Source: Thalassococcus halodurans
GTDB taxonomy: Bacteria > Pseudomonadota > Alphaproteobacteria > Rhodobacterales > Rhodobacteraceae
Assembly (NCBI RefSeq): GCF_900108225.1
Contig: NZ_FNUZ01000008.1
Span: 1 to 64,000 of the forward strand
Reading direction: 5' to 3'
DNA length: 64,000 nucleotides
Each line of letters begins with the position of its first letter. Within the stretch, counting starts at the first letter, position 1. Shown piece by piece: positions 44,254-52,256 of the stretch. Below the pieces are notes generated by a model. That model saw only the letters and a list, made by a program, of their open reading frames with translations. It ran no database searches and was not told the origin of the DNA. The translations under genes and the position numbers were made by a program.

Positions 44254-44717
44254 CCCAGATACCTCGTCTGGTACCAGTAACTCATGGTGATCGGCGCACG
44301 GTAGAACGCGCCAAAGAAAGGCGACGGATTATAGACGACCGTACCTGTGACTGTGACCAAGGATGTGTCATCCGGAACGGTCGGTGGGCTTTCGGGTGAG
44401 ATCGTCAGCTCGGACGCGTCATCCCAACCTGGAACACGCGCAGATCCTCCAGCGGGGTGACCGGTAAAGGCAATCAAACGCGCGGTGCCGATATCGCAGG
44501 GCATGAACGCCGTTTCATCGGCCGTAAGCGGACGGCAGCGCGCCCAGTAACGGGCTGCATCCTTGACGCCCGATTGCAGCTGCTGGCGCTGCCACATCAT
44601 GTTGCCGAACTCCAGAATTCCCAGAGCAAGCAAGGTCAGCACAGGGATCGCCAGAAGTGTTTCGATCAACACGACGCCCCGTTCATCTTTTGCAAATTGT
44701 CGAAACCAGCGCATCAT
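44247..44717 (-). CDS. tadE: TadE-like pseudopilin
   Basis: This 156-residue minor pilin has the TadE motif ERGVVLIETLLAIPVLTLLALGILEFGNMMW, with Gly before the cleavage point and Glu at position +5 of the mature helix. The C-terminal part (TGTVVYNPSPFFGAFYRAPITMSYWYQTRYLGW) is a small periplasmic domain. It overlaps the following tadF by 7 bases. Upstream there is a 114-base gap with a strong hairpin, then a small lipoprotein gene. Confidence 0.9.
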   Translation of the reverse strand: MMRWFRQFAKDERGVVLIETLLAIPVLTLLALGILEFGNMMWQRQQLQSGVKDAARYWARCRPLTADETAFMPCDIGTARLIAFTGHPAGGSARVPGWDDASELTISPESPPTVPDDTSLVTVTGTVVYNPSPFFGAFYRAPITMSYWYQTRYLGW

Positions 44718-44799
44718 TCTGCACCTGTCCCTTCACTCTAAAAAACTTATTCAAACGCTCATTTGGCGGGGAAAATTCCACCAAATCACAGGGTCACGA

Positions 44800-44823
44800 C
44801 GCCGCCCGAAAATGCGGGCGGCG
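44800..44823 (-). terminator. Strong hairpin between the small lipoprotein gene and tadE
   Basis: CGCCGCCCG and CGGGCGGCG pair over 9 bases with a 6-base loop, just after the lipoprotein stop on the minus-strand transcript. No U-run follows, so it may stabilise the upstream mRNA (flp-cpaBC end) or cause partial termination before the tadE-tadC half of the locus. Confidence 0.55.
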
Positions 44824-44831
44824 CACTTTGT

Positions 44832-45035
44832 TTAACGTCCGCCTGGAATGTCCGTGTCGTAAGACGACGGCGGCCACGGATCGATTGTTTGAATCGCGGT
44901 ATTTGCGGCCGTGGAATCCCCGGAGTAAACGGAAATCCGGTCACGATTGCTCAGATAATCGCCGCATCCACCCAGAAGGAATGCCGCAACGACTGCCAGT
45001 GTCGAAAGCTTACTTCTTGTTGATAATGGCATCAT
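44832..45035 (-). CDS. Small lipoprotein of the tad locus
   Basis: This 67-residue protein has a lipoprotein signal ending in the lipobox FLLGGC. About 40 residues follow, rich in Ser, Asp and Pro and ending SSYDTDIPGGR. It overlaps the secretin stop by 26 bases, so the ATG at 45035 is read in a shifted frame inside the end of cpaC. Position right after the secretin is where CpaD/TadD or pilotin-type lipoproteins are found, so a secretin-assistant role is possible. No family is recognised. Confidence 0.72.
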   Translation of the reverse strand: MMPLSTRSKLSTLAVVAAFLLGGCGDYLSNRDRISVYSGDSTAANTAIQTIDPWPPSSYDTDIPGGR

Positions 45036-46458
45036 CAAAATCCAATTCAATTATGTGACCATAGGGACCTACAACGCCTTCGCCTTCGCGGAACTTGCGC
45101 AGCAGCGGGCGATCAACTTCGAGCATGCCATACAGGAACAGCTCGACGTCGTTAGATGACCGTGTGTTATCCAGCGGCGACGCCAGTTTCGTGTCCGGAC
45201 CAACCGGCGACACCAGACGCGGTGTCACAAGGATCACCAGATCGGTTTCGCTTTTCTGGAACTCGGTCGAACGGAACAGCGCACCCAGAACCGGCAACTG
45301 ACCCAGCCACGGAAGCTGTTCGATATTGCGCGCGTTATCTGTCTGCAAAAGGCCCGCGATCGAGAAGCTTTGCCCATCCCGCAGCGACACAGTTGTATCT
45401 GCGCGGCGAGTAAAGAAGGACGGATTGCCGTTGACGGTGTTCGAGAAGTCCACGTCCGAGACTTCCGGCGTGACCCGCAGGCGGATCAGACCATCGTCCA
45501 GAACGGTGGGCACGAAATTAAGTTTCACACCGTATTCACGATAGGCTGTTTCACTGGCCGCAGAGCCGTTGTCGGCGATCACAGTGCGTCCGATCGGAAC
45601 CTCACCACCGACGACGAAGTTCGCTTCAACCCCGCTGGTTGTGACCAACTTCGGGTTCGCCAGACGACGCGCCAGACCTTTGTCTTCCAACGCGTTGATA
45701 ATGAAATCGATTTCGACGCCGCCGACTGTCAGCAATTCACCGATGAACGACCCAAATGGCAATCCAGTGCTAGACGATCCACCACGGCCCGTCTCAAACA
45801 CAAAACCTTCGCCATCAGAGCCAGCCAAACCGACACCAAGGGCCCGGCCCGAATTGCGTTCGACTTCCAGAATGCGAACATCCAGTTCAACCTGCTGAGG
45901 TGACTCGACGCGCACAGAGTTGATCACCGGCTCGGCCGAGAACTTCTGCGCGATCTCAAGAACTGTTTGCAGGTCTTTGTTGTCTTTGACCGAACCAGAC
46001 AGGCGGATGCGGTCATTGACGTTGGTTACCGACACATTCGCGCTAGGAACCGCGCGACGCAGAGTGCCTTCCAGTTCCGAGAAATCGCTGCGTACCCGTA
46101 CATCAATAACTTCGATCAAGCGCTTGTCTATGTTGTACAAAGTCACGTTTGTCAGACCCGTACCTTTGGCCTGAATATAAAGCGACGTGTCCGTCAGCGG
46201 GAACACGTCGATCAGGTCTGTATTCCCGATCAGAATGTCCGCAAACGGCTGGTTTGTGATGACAGTAATTGTCGTGCGCGGGTTCATCTGGATCTTCGAC
46301 ACGATCCCATCATCAACAATGATGCTACGCTCTTGCGCGTGCACCAAGGTTGTCGTGAAAAGTGCAAAGAAGGCCAGACAAAGCGCTGTCCATAGATTTT
46401 GCCTGATGATGGGCACACCGGGAACCAATGCTGCCTCTGCCCCTTGTGTTTTTATCAT
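45010..46458 (-). CDS. cpaC: CpaC/RcpA outer-membrane secretin
   Basis: This 482-residue secretin has a signal peptide (LWTALCLAFFALFTTTLVHAQ). An N-terminal pilus-channel domain (MNPRTTITVITNQPFADILIGNTDLIDVFPL) and a BON-like part (VSVTNVNDRIRLSGSVKDNKD) follow. The secretin core contains VELDVRILEVERNSGRALGVG and the conserved LVTTSGVEANFVVGGEVPIG, LRVTPEVSDVD and LPWLGQLPVLGALFRS signatures. It forms the outer-membrane pore for the Flp pilus. It starts 21 bases after cpaB. Confidence 0.95.
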   Translation of the reverse strand: MIKTQGAEAALVPGVPIIRQNLWTALCLAFFALFTTTLVHAQERSIIVDDGIVSKIQMNPRTTITVITNQPFADILIGNTDLIDVFPLTDTSLYIQAKGTGLTNVTLYNIDKRLIEVIDVRVRSDFSELEGTLRRAVPSANVSVTNVNDRIRLSGSVKDNKDLQTVLEIAQKFSAEPVINSVRVESPQQVELDVRILEVERNSGRALGVGLAGSDGEGFVFETGRGGSSSTGLPFGSFIGELLTVGGVEIDFIINALEDKGLARRLANPKLVTTSGVEANFVVGGEVPIGRTVIADNGSAASETAYREYGVKLNFVPTVLDDGLIRLRVTPEVSDVDFSNTVNGNPSFFTRRADTTVSLRDGQSFSIAGLLQTDNARNIEQLPWLGQLPVLGALFRSTEFQKSETDLVILVTPRLVSPVGPDTKLASPLDNTRSSNDVELFLYGMLEVDRPLLRKFREGEGVVGPYGHIIELDFDDAIINKK

Positions 46459-46479
46459 TGTTCCACCTATTTCAAATGC

Positions 46480-47604
46480 CTACTGGCTTACTTGAACTTC
46501 AATTTCTTGGTCCAAAGAGGCTTCTTCGGCCCCTCCGTCTTCTTCAGATTTATCAACTTTGTATTCATTTCTCTGGCCGTTCCGGATCACACCGACAGTG
46601 CTACGAACAGGAACTGGCGGTGCCACTTGGACGATCTTTTCGACCACGACTTCCTGAATGACCGGTTCTTGTTCCAGCTTGGCTTCGACGCCTTCCAGCT
46701 TTTCGGAAACACCGGTGGAAAGTTCACGCACCATTTGTTCGATGCCTTCAATACGCGTCAGCGTGGGGTCCGGTTCGGCGGCTTGCTTGGCCGCGTTCGC
46801 CTTAAGAATATCTTCGGCCACGTCCAGTTCGTTCAGATCGTTAATCGTGACGCGTTCGTTGGGTTCGATATCGGTCGAGGCAACGTTACGAAGGGCCAAA
46901 GACAATGTACCGACGGTTCCACCAAGAACCAGCTTCTGTGCCTCCAGAGTGCTCACTTCGAATGTCACCGTACGCACAACACTGGGATTATCCTGACGTT
47001 GATCGGCGATTTGGTCGATCGCAAGGACTTTGACGCCCTGAAGCAAAACGTCGACCACATTGCTGCGCGTCAGCATGACGTCCACACGGTCGCCAGGCAA
47101 AACGAAACCGGCCACACCCAAAACATCGTTCACACGGATAGAAACCGCTTTCATGCCCGGCATCAGGGCCGTCGAAAGTTTCGCCCGCTGACCGGGTTCG
47201 GTCACCTTGGTTTTCAAAATCGGCTCGCCGACCGCGACCGTCGTCAGGGCATAGCGCGCCTCTTGCTCGCCTTCTCCAACGACAAGGTCTTCGATTGTGC
47301 GGTAACTCCCTTCGGGACGAACCGAAGCGGACCACTCGATTTCACGGACGGTGGATTTCGAAATCAATTCACCGAACTGGATCGCTTCTGCCGCAACAAC
47401 AATTGTCTCTTTAGGTTCCTGTTCAGCCTTCGCCGCCGCTTCTGCAGCAGCCGCAGCTGCCGCGGCAGCCTGCTCGGCCGCCTGTTGCTGGAAAGACGCC
47501 AATAGGTCCTGACGCTCGGACGACAGGTAAGTGCGCGTCCCAATTACCGCCGCACCAGCAAGTAGAAGTGCGATCAACAAACTGAGAATCGTCGAAAATC
47601 GCAT
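46480..47604 (-). CDS. cpaB: CpaB/RcpC pilus assembly protein
   Basis: This 374-residue protein has an N-terminal membrane helix (ILSLLIALLLAGAAVIGTRTYL), a coiled Ala/Glu-rich segment and an SAF domain (ETIVVAAEAIQFGELISKSTVREIEW; MKAVSIRVNDVLGVAGFVLPGDRVDVMLTR). The C-terminal half carries a second coiled coil and an acidic tail. RcpC/CpaB is thought to bind the secretin and the cell wall. It lies downstream of the flp terminator, with about 200 bases between flp and this gene. Confidence 0.93.
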   Translation of the reverse strand: MRFSTILSLLIALLLAGAAVIGTRTYLSSERQDLLASFQQQAAEQAAAAAAAAAEAAAKAEQEPKETIVVAAEAIQFGELISKSTVREIEWSASVRPEGSYRTIEDLVVGEGEQEARYALTTVAVGEPILKTKVTEPGQRAKLSTALMPGMKAVSIRVNDVLGVAGFVLPGDRVDVMLTRSNVVDVLLQGVKVLAIDQIADQRQDNPSVVRTVTFEVSTLEAQKLVLGGTVGTLSLALRNVASTDIEPNERVTINDLNELDVAEDILKANAAKQAAEPDPTLTRIEGIEQMVRELSTGVSEKLEGVEAKLEQEPVIQEVVVEKIVQVAPPVPVRSTVGVIRNGQRNEYKVDKSEEDGGAEEASLDQEIEVQVSQ

Positions 47605-47734
47605 TATAACATTCCTTCAAATTCAAACATTTAGTGACACAAAGGCCCGAATTTGGACCCAACCCCGCCGCCTCTGGAAATCTGGCAAACGTATGTTCTG
47701 CGCGTGTCCATAGTTAGTTAACATATTCCAAATG

Positions 47735-47771
47735 CAAAAAAAATGACCCAACCGATAAGGTTGGATCATTT
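47735..47771 (-). terminator. Intrinsic terminator directly after flp
   Basis: On the minus strand AAATGATCCAACC pairs with GGTTGGGTCATTT (one G-U pair) around a 5-base loop and is followed by TTTTTT. It lies 41 bases past the flp stop and before cpaB. It should make flp mostly a short abundant transcript, with the export machinery genes produced by read-through or a separate promoter. Confidence 0.88.
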
Positions 47772-47811
47772 GTAGCTTTTTTATCAAGCCATTCGATCCA
47801 ACGGCTTGGAG

Positions 47812-48126
47812 TTACCCAGCAGTGGTGCCGCCATCGGTTGTGCCGCCATCAGTGGTGCCGCCATCAGTGGTACCACCATCAGTGGTGCCACCATCAGTGG
47901 TGCCGCCACCGTCCACGATCGGATCCGGCTCAGGCAGGCCTTCCAGCCAAGTGGACCATGTACTCCAACCCGCGTCCAATGTGTCACCGAAAGCAAGGAC
48001 AGATCCAACGACTGCACCAGTCAAGAGGGCCAAGAGGATCAGGTATTCGGTCAAAGCCAGACCATCTTCTTCGCGGACGAGGCGACGCTTGACATTGAAA
48101 ATATAGTTTAGTGCGATCTTGTACAT
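47812..48126 (-). CDS. flp: Flp-type major pilin with C-terminal TTDGG repeats
   Basis: This 104-residue prepilin has a leader of about 25 residues ending EEDG. The Flp processing motif G/LALTEY and the hydrophobic helix LILLALLTGAVVGSVLAFG follow. After DTLDAGWSTWSTWLEGLPEPDPIVDGGG come five copies of TTDGG and TTAG. Most Flp pilins are shorter and lack such a tail, which would be displayed on the pilus surface. ATG 48126 is chosen because GGAG lies six bases upstream; the frame-open TTG at 48138 overlaps that site. Its own terminator follows, and a 323-base AT-rich promoter region precedes it. Confidence 0.93.
   Translation of the reverse strand: MYKIALNYIFNVKRRLVREEDGLALTEYLILLALLTGAVVGSVLAFGDTLDAGWSTWSTWLEGLPEPDPIVDGGGTTDGGTTDGGTTDGGTTDGGTTDGGTTAG
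47827..47901. repeat. Five 15-bp tandem repeats in the pilin gene
   Basis: Five near-identical 15-base units (consensus GCCGCCATCAGTGGT on the plus strand, two of them exact copies) encode the TTDGG units of the pilin tail. Partial units continue on both sides. Because 15 is a multiple of 3, slippage would change tail length without frameshift. Confidence 0.92.
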
Positions 48127-48449
48127 TTTAAGCTCCAAATGCTTGTCAAAAACTCACACTGAAATCCGGCAGCTTTTTTAATTGGTCAAAAACTTAAGAT
48201 ATATTCAGTGATCTAACGGTTCATACTTTTGCCACAAAGATACCACGAGTCAAAATCATCTTAGATTTTTTTACCAATTCGTAAGCTTTTTGAGCACAAT
48301 CATTTGAAAAAACGGATATTATCCAATCACAACACACGCCTTAAGAATTTTCCAAAAAAATCAATTAAACTTCGGGTTGTATGCCTGCCCAGCTTTTGCC
48401 GCGATTCGGCATGCGATTCGCAGGCAAACATACTGATTTAATGATGTTA
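48127..48449 (-). promoter_or_regulatory. AT-rich promoter region upstream of flp
   Basis: This 323-base gap between tadG and flp has no gene. It is much richer in A+T than its surroundings, as expected for a strong promoter. The 10-mer GTCAAAAACT occurs exactly twice, at 48145-48154 and 48185-48194, 40 bases apart, with a related GTCAAAATCA near 48249. These could be regulator sites. No CtrA-type TTAA-N7-TTAA site was found. Confidence 0.5.
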
Positions 48450-50123
48450 TTATCGAACCAGAATCGCTTCGGCGCGAATAAACTCATCCAACGTGCCGTT
48501 CCCGCCGGGTCCGGTGACATCGACAATCTCGACATCAATCGTCAAATCGCCGCCAGACCGATACGGGAAAACCGGACGCGTCAGGAACATCGACACATAG
48601 GAATTCACCGTATATGAGTTCGTACCGCCCCCTTCTGACTCCTGCTCGCCGCAGTCAATTACAGCGCCCATAATGATGCGACGGTCTGGATTGGGATTCT
48701 CACCAGTTGTTGGGAGTGCAGTGCGGCCCATCTCTTCGCCACACTGAGCCGAACCATATTCACCCAGAACCGGATTACCATCTGCGTCGGTCCCACCCGG
48801 AGCTTGCAAAAGATGCCAGTTATTCTCAATCTCCGCACGATATACATCGTACCGTGACGGTGTCAGGCCAGGGAACGAGGTGGTGACATTTCGAGGATGC
48901 GCGGTACCGGCCGGTGGGGATTCTTCAGATGTATCCGCGCCGTAGTTGACTTGGAAATACCGGTTAATATCCCAATCCGAACTCCCTCCAATCGACGCGC
49001 CCAATCCACCACGCACTGGGGTCGACATTGTGGTGTTATCAGGGAAGCCGTAGGCGAAGTCATCTTCTCCATTATAGTTCCACGTGCCGGTCGCAATGTC
49101 ATACACATGGTCATCCCCCAAACTTACGTGGGGTGCATTTCCAGTTGGTGCGACGGTTTTGACGCAATGATCGATCGCGCCGTTGCCGTTGCCGTTGCCG
49201 GGAGCTTTCGGAATTGCCCCCTTGCGAACATTCTCCGCCGGCAGCGGCTCAAAATCAGAGGAGTTCGCGTAGTTGCCTTCATAAATATCAAAGCGCGTGT
49301 TAATCCCAGCTTGCAGCGACGTCGCAGCGCCCGTCTGGGTTTGCACACGCTCGGACGAATAGCATGCCGCGGTCCGAGCACCGGCAAAATAATCGTTCAA
49401 CTCTTTCGTGCCTGGCTTATCAACCCTCAGGAACCCGAAGTTGCCAGGAGCCTCGGTCTCGTTGCCCGGCGGATGAAGGCGGATCATGCGACCATGCAGG
49501 CTGCCTGCGTTGAATTCTTGCTGGAGCTGGTCGCCGACATAGTTGCCGCTGGCGTCATATTCGAACGGATTACAGATATAGAGCGGAGTGATATCGCAGG
49601 CTGCCGCCACGCTTTTGGCAACCGCAACAGCAGCAATGGGCACCGACTCCCTTAGGTAGTTCACCGGATTGAAGAAGGTCGTTAGAAGATCACGGGACTG
49701 ACCGCGCACATAAACATACTGCGCGTCAGCATCATCTGTCGTTTGATTGGCGGTCACCCACTCAGTATCGATCAGAGTGGAGTCGCTGTCCGGAATTTCT
49801 GTCAGGAAGATAACCTTGTATTCATTGCCTGTTGCATCTTGGTAGATCAGCCGGTCGGCGTTTCCGCCACTAGGCGACAACATCCCTACAGTATTCTCGA
49901 CCCGGCCCATCGCAACTTTGGCACGGGCGATGGCATTGTATCCCCCATCAAGTTCCCGCGCACCAGCAAGTGCAACTGAGTCTACAGCGGCTTGAAGATC
50001 GCCATGCGCGTTGTTCCCGCGACCAGCATCGATAATCAAAAGCCCGAAGCCCACGAACACTGGCAACACCAGTAGGGAAAAAACCAGAACGTAACCTTTT
50101 TCCGAGCGAAACAAGCGTTTCAT
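48450..50123 (-). CDS. tadG: TadG-like pilus protein
   Basis: This 557-residue protein starts with MKRLFRSEKGYVLVFSLLVLPVFVGFGLLIIDAGRGNNAHGDLQ (read as two overlapping parts), the TadG hallmark of a short basic leader and one membrane helix. The next part DLQAAVDSVALAGARELDG is conserved in TadG. The large periplasmic domain contains cysteines (ACDITPLYICNPFEYD, TAACYSS, QCGEEMG, VIDCGEQ) and a Gly/Asn-rich segment. TadG may span from the inner membrane to the pore and act in pilus anchoring. Confidence 0.9.
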   Translation of the reverse strand: MKRLFRSEKGYVLVFSLLVLPVFVGFGLLIIDAGRGNNAHGDLQAAVDSVALAGARELDGGYNAIARAKVAMGRVENTVGMLSPSGGNADRLIYQDATGNEYKVIFLTEIPDSDSTLIDTEWVTANQTTDDADAQYVYVRGQSRDLLTTFFNPVNYLRESVPIAAVAVAKSVAAACDITPLYICNPFEYDASGNYVGDQLQQEFNAGSLHGRMIRLHPPGNETEAPGNFGFLRVDKPGTKELNDYFAGARTAACYSSERVQTQTGAATSLQAGINTRFDIYEGNYANSSDFEPLPAENVRKGAIPKAPGNGNGNGAIDHCVKTVAPTGNAPHVSLGDDHVYDIATGTWNYNGEDDFAYGFPDNTTMSTPVRGGLGASIGGSSDWDINRYFQVNYGADTSEESPPAGTAHPRNVTTSFPGLTPSRYDVYRAEIENNWHLLQAPGGTDADGNPVLGEYGSAQCGEEMGRTALPTTGENPNPDRRIIMGAVIDCGEQESEGGGTNSYTVNSYVSMFLTRPVFPYRSGGDLTIDVEIVDVTGPGGNGTLDEFIRAEAILVR

Positions 50124-50216
50124 CCCACCACCTCAAATCAAAGTTTAACAAATCGAAGGGTGTAAAATTTAGTCAACCCTGCAAAATCGTCCCATAGGTC
50201 ATGTTAAATTGCAAGC

Positions 50217-50687
50217 TTAGGCAAAAGTCCGAACAAGGATCGCCGGAATAGCCGCAAAGCACATAGGAACCGCATAAGGGGCTTTCCCGCTTGTCCTGAT
50301 CTCATTCATACGAGGACCCAAGTTAACAAACTTGCTCAGTCGAATAAGTACAACAAAAACCACCGAAATCAAAAACAGAAGAACGACATAAAGAGACAAG
50401 TGATCAAATCCAATGAACATCCCCAAAGCGACATAAAGCTTGACGTCCCCAGCCCCCATCATTCTGAAAAGCCATGAAATAAGAGCTATAAGAAAGAGAA
50501 CGGTTCCTGCGACCAAATCGCCGATGATGGTCGCAAAACCCGTCAGAGATGCCCAGACAAAGTATTGCGCCAAAAGCAGCAAAACCATCTTATTGGGAAT
50601 CCGAAGCGATCTGTAATCGATCCGCACAACCCATACCAAAACAGCGACAACGCTGATGATAACCAGCGCGGAAAGACTATTCAGCAC
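50217..50687 (-). CDS. cpaA: CpaA/TadV prepilin peptidase
   Basis: This 156-residue aspartic protease of the inner membrane removes the leader from Flp and pseudopilins. It has six hydrophobic segments. The catalytic aspartates are in VVRIDYRSLRIPN and RMMGAGDVKLYVALG (GxGD motif). It is of the short TadV type without the methylase domain. It starts 10 bases after the tadD stop. Confidence 0.93.
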   Translation of the reverse strand: MLNSLSALVIISVVAVLVWVVRIDYRSLRIPNKMVLLLLAQYFVWASLTGFATIIGDLVAGTVLFLIALISWLFRMMGAGDVKLYVALGMFIGFDHLSLYVVLLFLISVVFVVLIRLSKFVNLGPRMNEIRTSGKAPYAVPMCFAAIPAILVRTFA

Positions 50688-50697
50688 GGGCGGCAGA

Positions 50698-51222
50698 TCA
50701 CAAAGATTTCAGATCGCCGGACGCACGACGCGGATAGTTGACCGAGTTACGCAGCAACTCGAGGTTGTTAGCTGCCCATTCGTTCGACGGATCGATTTCA
50801 TACGCTTTCAGGAAATGCGAACGCGCACCGATCAGATCACCCTGAAGCAACAGCGAATAACCGCGGTTGTTGTGATACTCGATCCGGTTTCCGATAATCC
50901 GGCGCAGCTTGGCGTAGGCCGGGTTCGACTGGTCAAAGCGACCAAGCATGTCTGCAGACGCAGCAAACCCCAGAAGCGCAACCGGATCTTCCGGTGTCGC
51001 GTTCAGCGCGGCTTTGAACTTGTTGTAGGACCGGCCATAGGCTTGGTCCTTGAACAGAAGCTGACCTACGATAATCGGGTCATCGCTTTTGTAATATTCA
51101 CGATTGGAAGTGTCGCTAGCCGACGCTGCACTGTTGGAGAACGCAGAAAACTCTCCGATCGGCACGGCTTCGCAACCCGTTAGGGTCAAAGTAATTACTG
51201 CAGCGGTCACGTATCTAAGCAT
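50698..51222 (-). CDS. tadD: TadD TPR lipoprotein
   Basis: This 174-residue lipoprotein has a signal peptide with lipobox TLTGC. Tetratricopeptide repeats follow (GQLLFKDQAYGRSYNKFKAALNATPEDPVALLGFAASADMLG; NNRGYSLLLQGDLIGARSHFLKAYEIDPSNEWAANNLELL, each one repeat unit or two). TadD helps secretin assembly. ATG 51222 is chosen for the GAGG ribosome-binding site and lipobox position. It is the first gene of the tad locus in the direction of transcription. Confidence 0.92.
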   Translation of the reverse strand: MLRYVTAAVITLTLTGCEAVPIGEFSAFSNSAASASDTSNREYYKSDDPIIVGQLLFKDQAYGRSYNKFKAALNATPEDPVALLGFAASADMLGRFDQSNPAYAKLRRIIGNRIEYHNNRGYSLLLQGDLIGARSHFLKAYEIDPSNEWAANNLELLRNSVNYPRRASGDLKSL

Positions 51223-51575
51223 GTGAACCTCAAACTGGCAAAACGCCTGAATTAAAACGATCAAATTTCTTAGTCCTGACACAAATCGCACAACCAAGAG
51301 GTCATTTGAAGACCCAAAAACACATGCCGGACAGCAGATGCGATCATTTTGATACACTTGGGTAAATTGAGAGCATTAGAACAACGCGGTTGCTAAGAGC
51401 TCTGGCGACCGCAAGCGATGACTTAATGAAGACCGATTTCATAGCCTAGCAACTCAGCCAACCTTACAAAGATTTAAGCTACGGGAAACCGGGTGACGGG
51501 TTTCGGCGCATATCTAACGGTCTGGCGGCAGAACCCTGCTGGTCAAAATGGCAGTGAGGTCGATAGGATAACCCC
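51223..51575. promoter_or_regulatory. Divergent promoter region between tadD and a two-component system
   Basis: No gene is seen in these 353 bases. It must contain the tadD promoter (minus) and the response-regulator promoter (plus). A small hairpin (GAAACC-N8-GGTTTC, 51485-51504) lies about 70 bases before the response regulator. I see no clear sigma70 pair or CtrA site. Confidence 0.45.
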
Positions 51576-52256
51576 ATGAAGCTTTTGGTGCTGGAAGACG
51601 ACAAGGACATCGGGGAATGGGTGCGCGACGGATTGACCCGCGCGGGCCATACGGTGGATTTGGTCACCAATGGCAAAGACGCGCTGGTCGCAGCCACGAC
51701 GCGCGACTTTGATGTGTTGATCCTTGATCGCATGGTGCCCGAACTTGATGGCCTGTCCGTTCTGAAAGCCATCCGCGCCGCGCAGAACACCACGCCCGTG
51801 ATTTTCCTGACGGCGCTTTCCGATATCGATGATCGCGTTGAAGGGCTGCAATCGGGCGCGGATGATTACCTATCGAAACCCTTTGCCATGACTGAACTTG
51901 AGGCACGCGTTGCCGCCCTTGGCCGCCGTGCGACCCCCAGCGCGACGCCGGAGGTGACCAAGCTGACGGTCGGCGATGTGACGCTGGATCTGCTGAAACA
52001 GACCTGCACCCGTCGTGGCCAGCCCATTGAACTGAACGGCAAGGAATTCCGCCTGCTTGAGGCGCTGATGCGGGCCAAGGGCCGTATCCAGACCCGCAAC
52101 ATGCTGTTGGAAAAGGTCTGGGATATGAACTTTGACCCGACCACCAGCGTCGTTGAAACGCACATGAGCCGCCTGCGGTCGAAGATCGAAAAACCCTTTG
52201 GCGATACGTTCATCCGCACCATTCGCGGGGCCGGCTATGTTGTCGACGCTTCTTAG
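51576..52256 (+). CDS. OmpR-family response regulator
   Basis: This 226-residue regulator has a receiver domain with acidic pocket Glu7-Asp8-Asp9, phospho-acceptor Asp51 (LILDRMVPELDG) and Lys in DDYLSKPFAM. The winged-helix C-domain has the OmpR pattern (LNGKEFRLLEALMRAKGRIQTRNMLLEKVWDMNF ... VVETHMSRLRSKI). Its gene overlaps the sensor kinase gene by 17 bases. The QseB/PmrA/TctD subgroup is likely. Targets are unknown; the small membrane-protein genes just downstream are candidates. Confidence 0.93.
   Translation: MKLLVLEDDKDIGEWVRDGLTRAGHTVDLVTNGKDALVAATTRDFDVLILDRMVPELDGLSVLKAIRAAQNTTPVIFLTALSDIDDRVEGLQSGADDYLSKPFAMTELEARVAALGRRATPSATPEVTKLTVGDVTLDLLKQTCTRRGQPIELNGKEFRLLEALMRAKGRIQTRNMLLEKVWDMNFDPTTSVVETHMSRLRSKIEKPFGDTFIRTIRGAGYVVDAS

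Noticed and set aside
47827-47901. CRISPR-like tandem repeats
   Set aside because: Units are 15 bases with no unique spacers and encode in-frame TTDGG repeats of the pilin.
38245-51575. CtrA-type TTAA-N7-TTAA sites in the tad locus gaps
   Set aside because: Only half sites were found in the intergenic gaps; spacing of nearby TTAA pairs does not fit seven bases.
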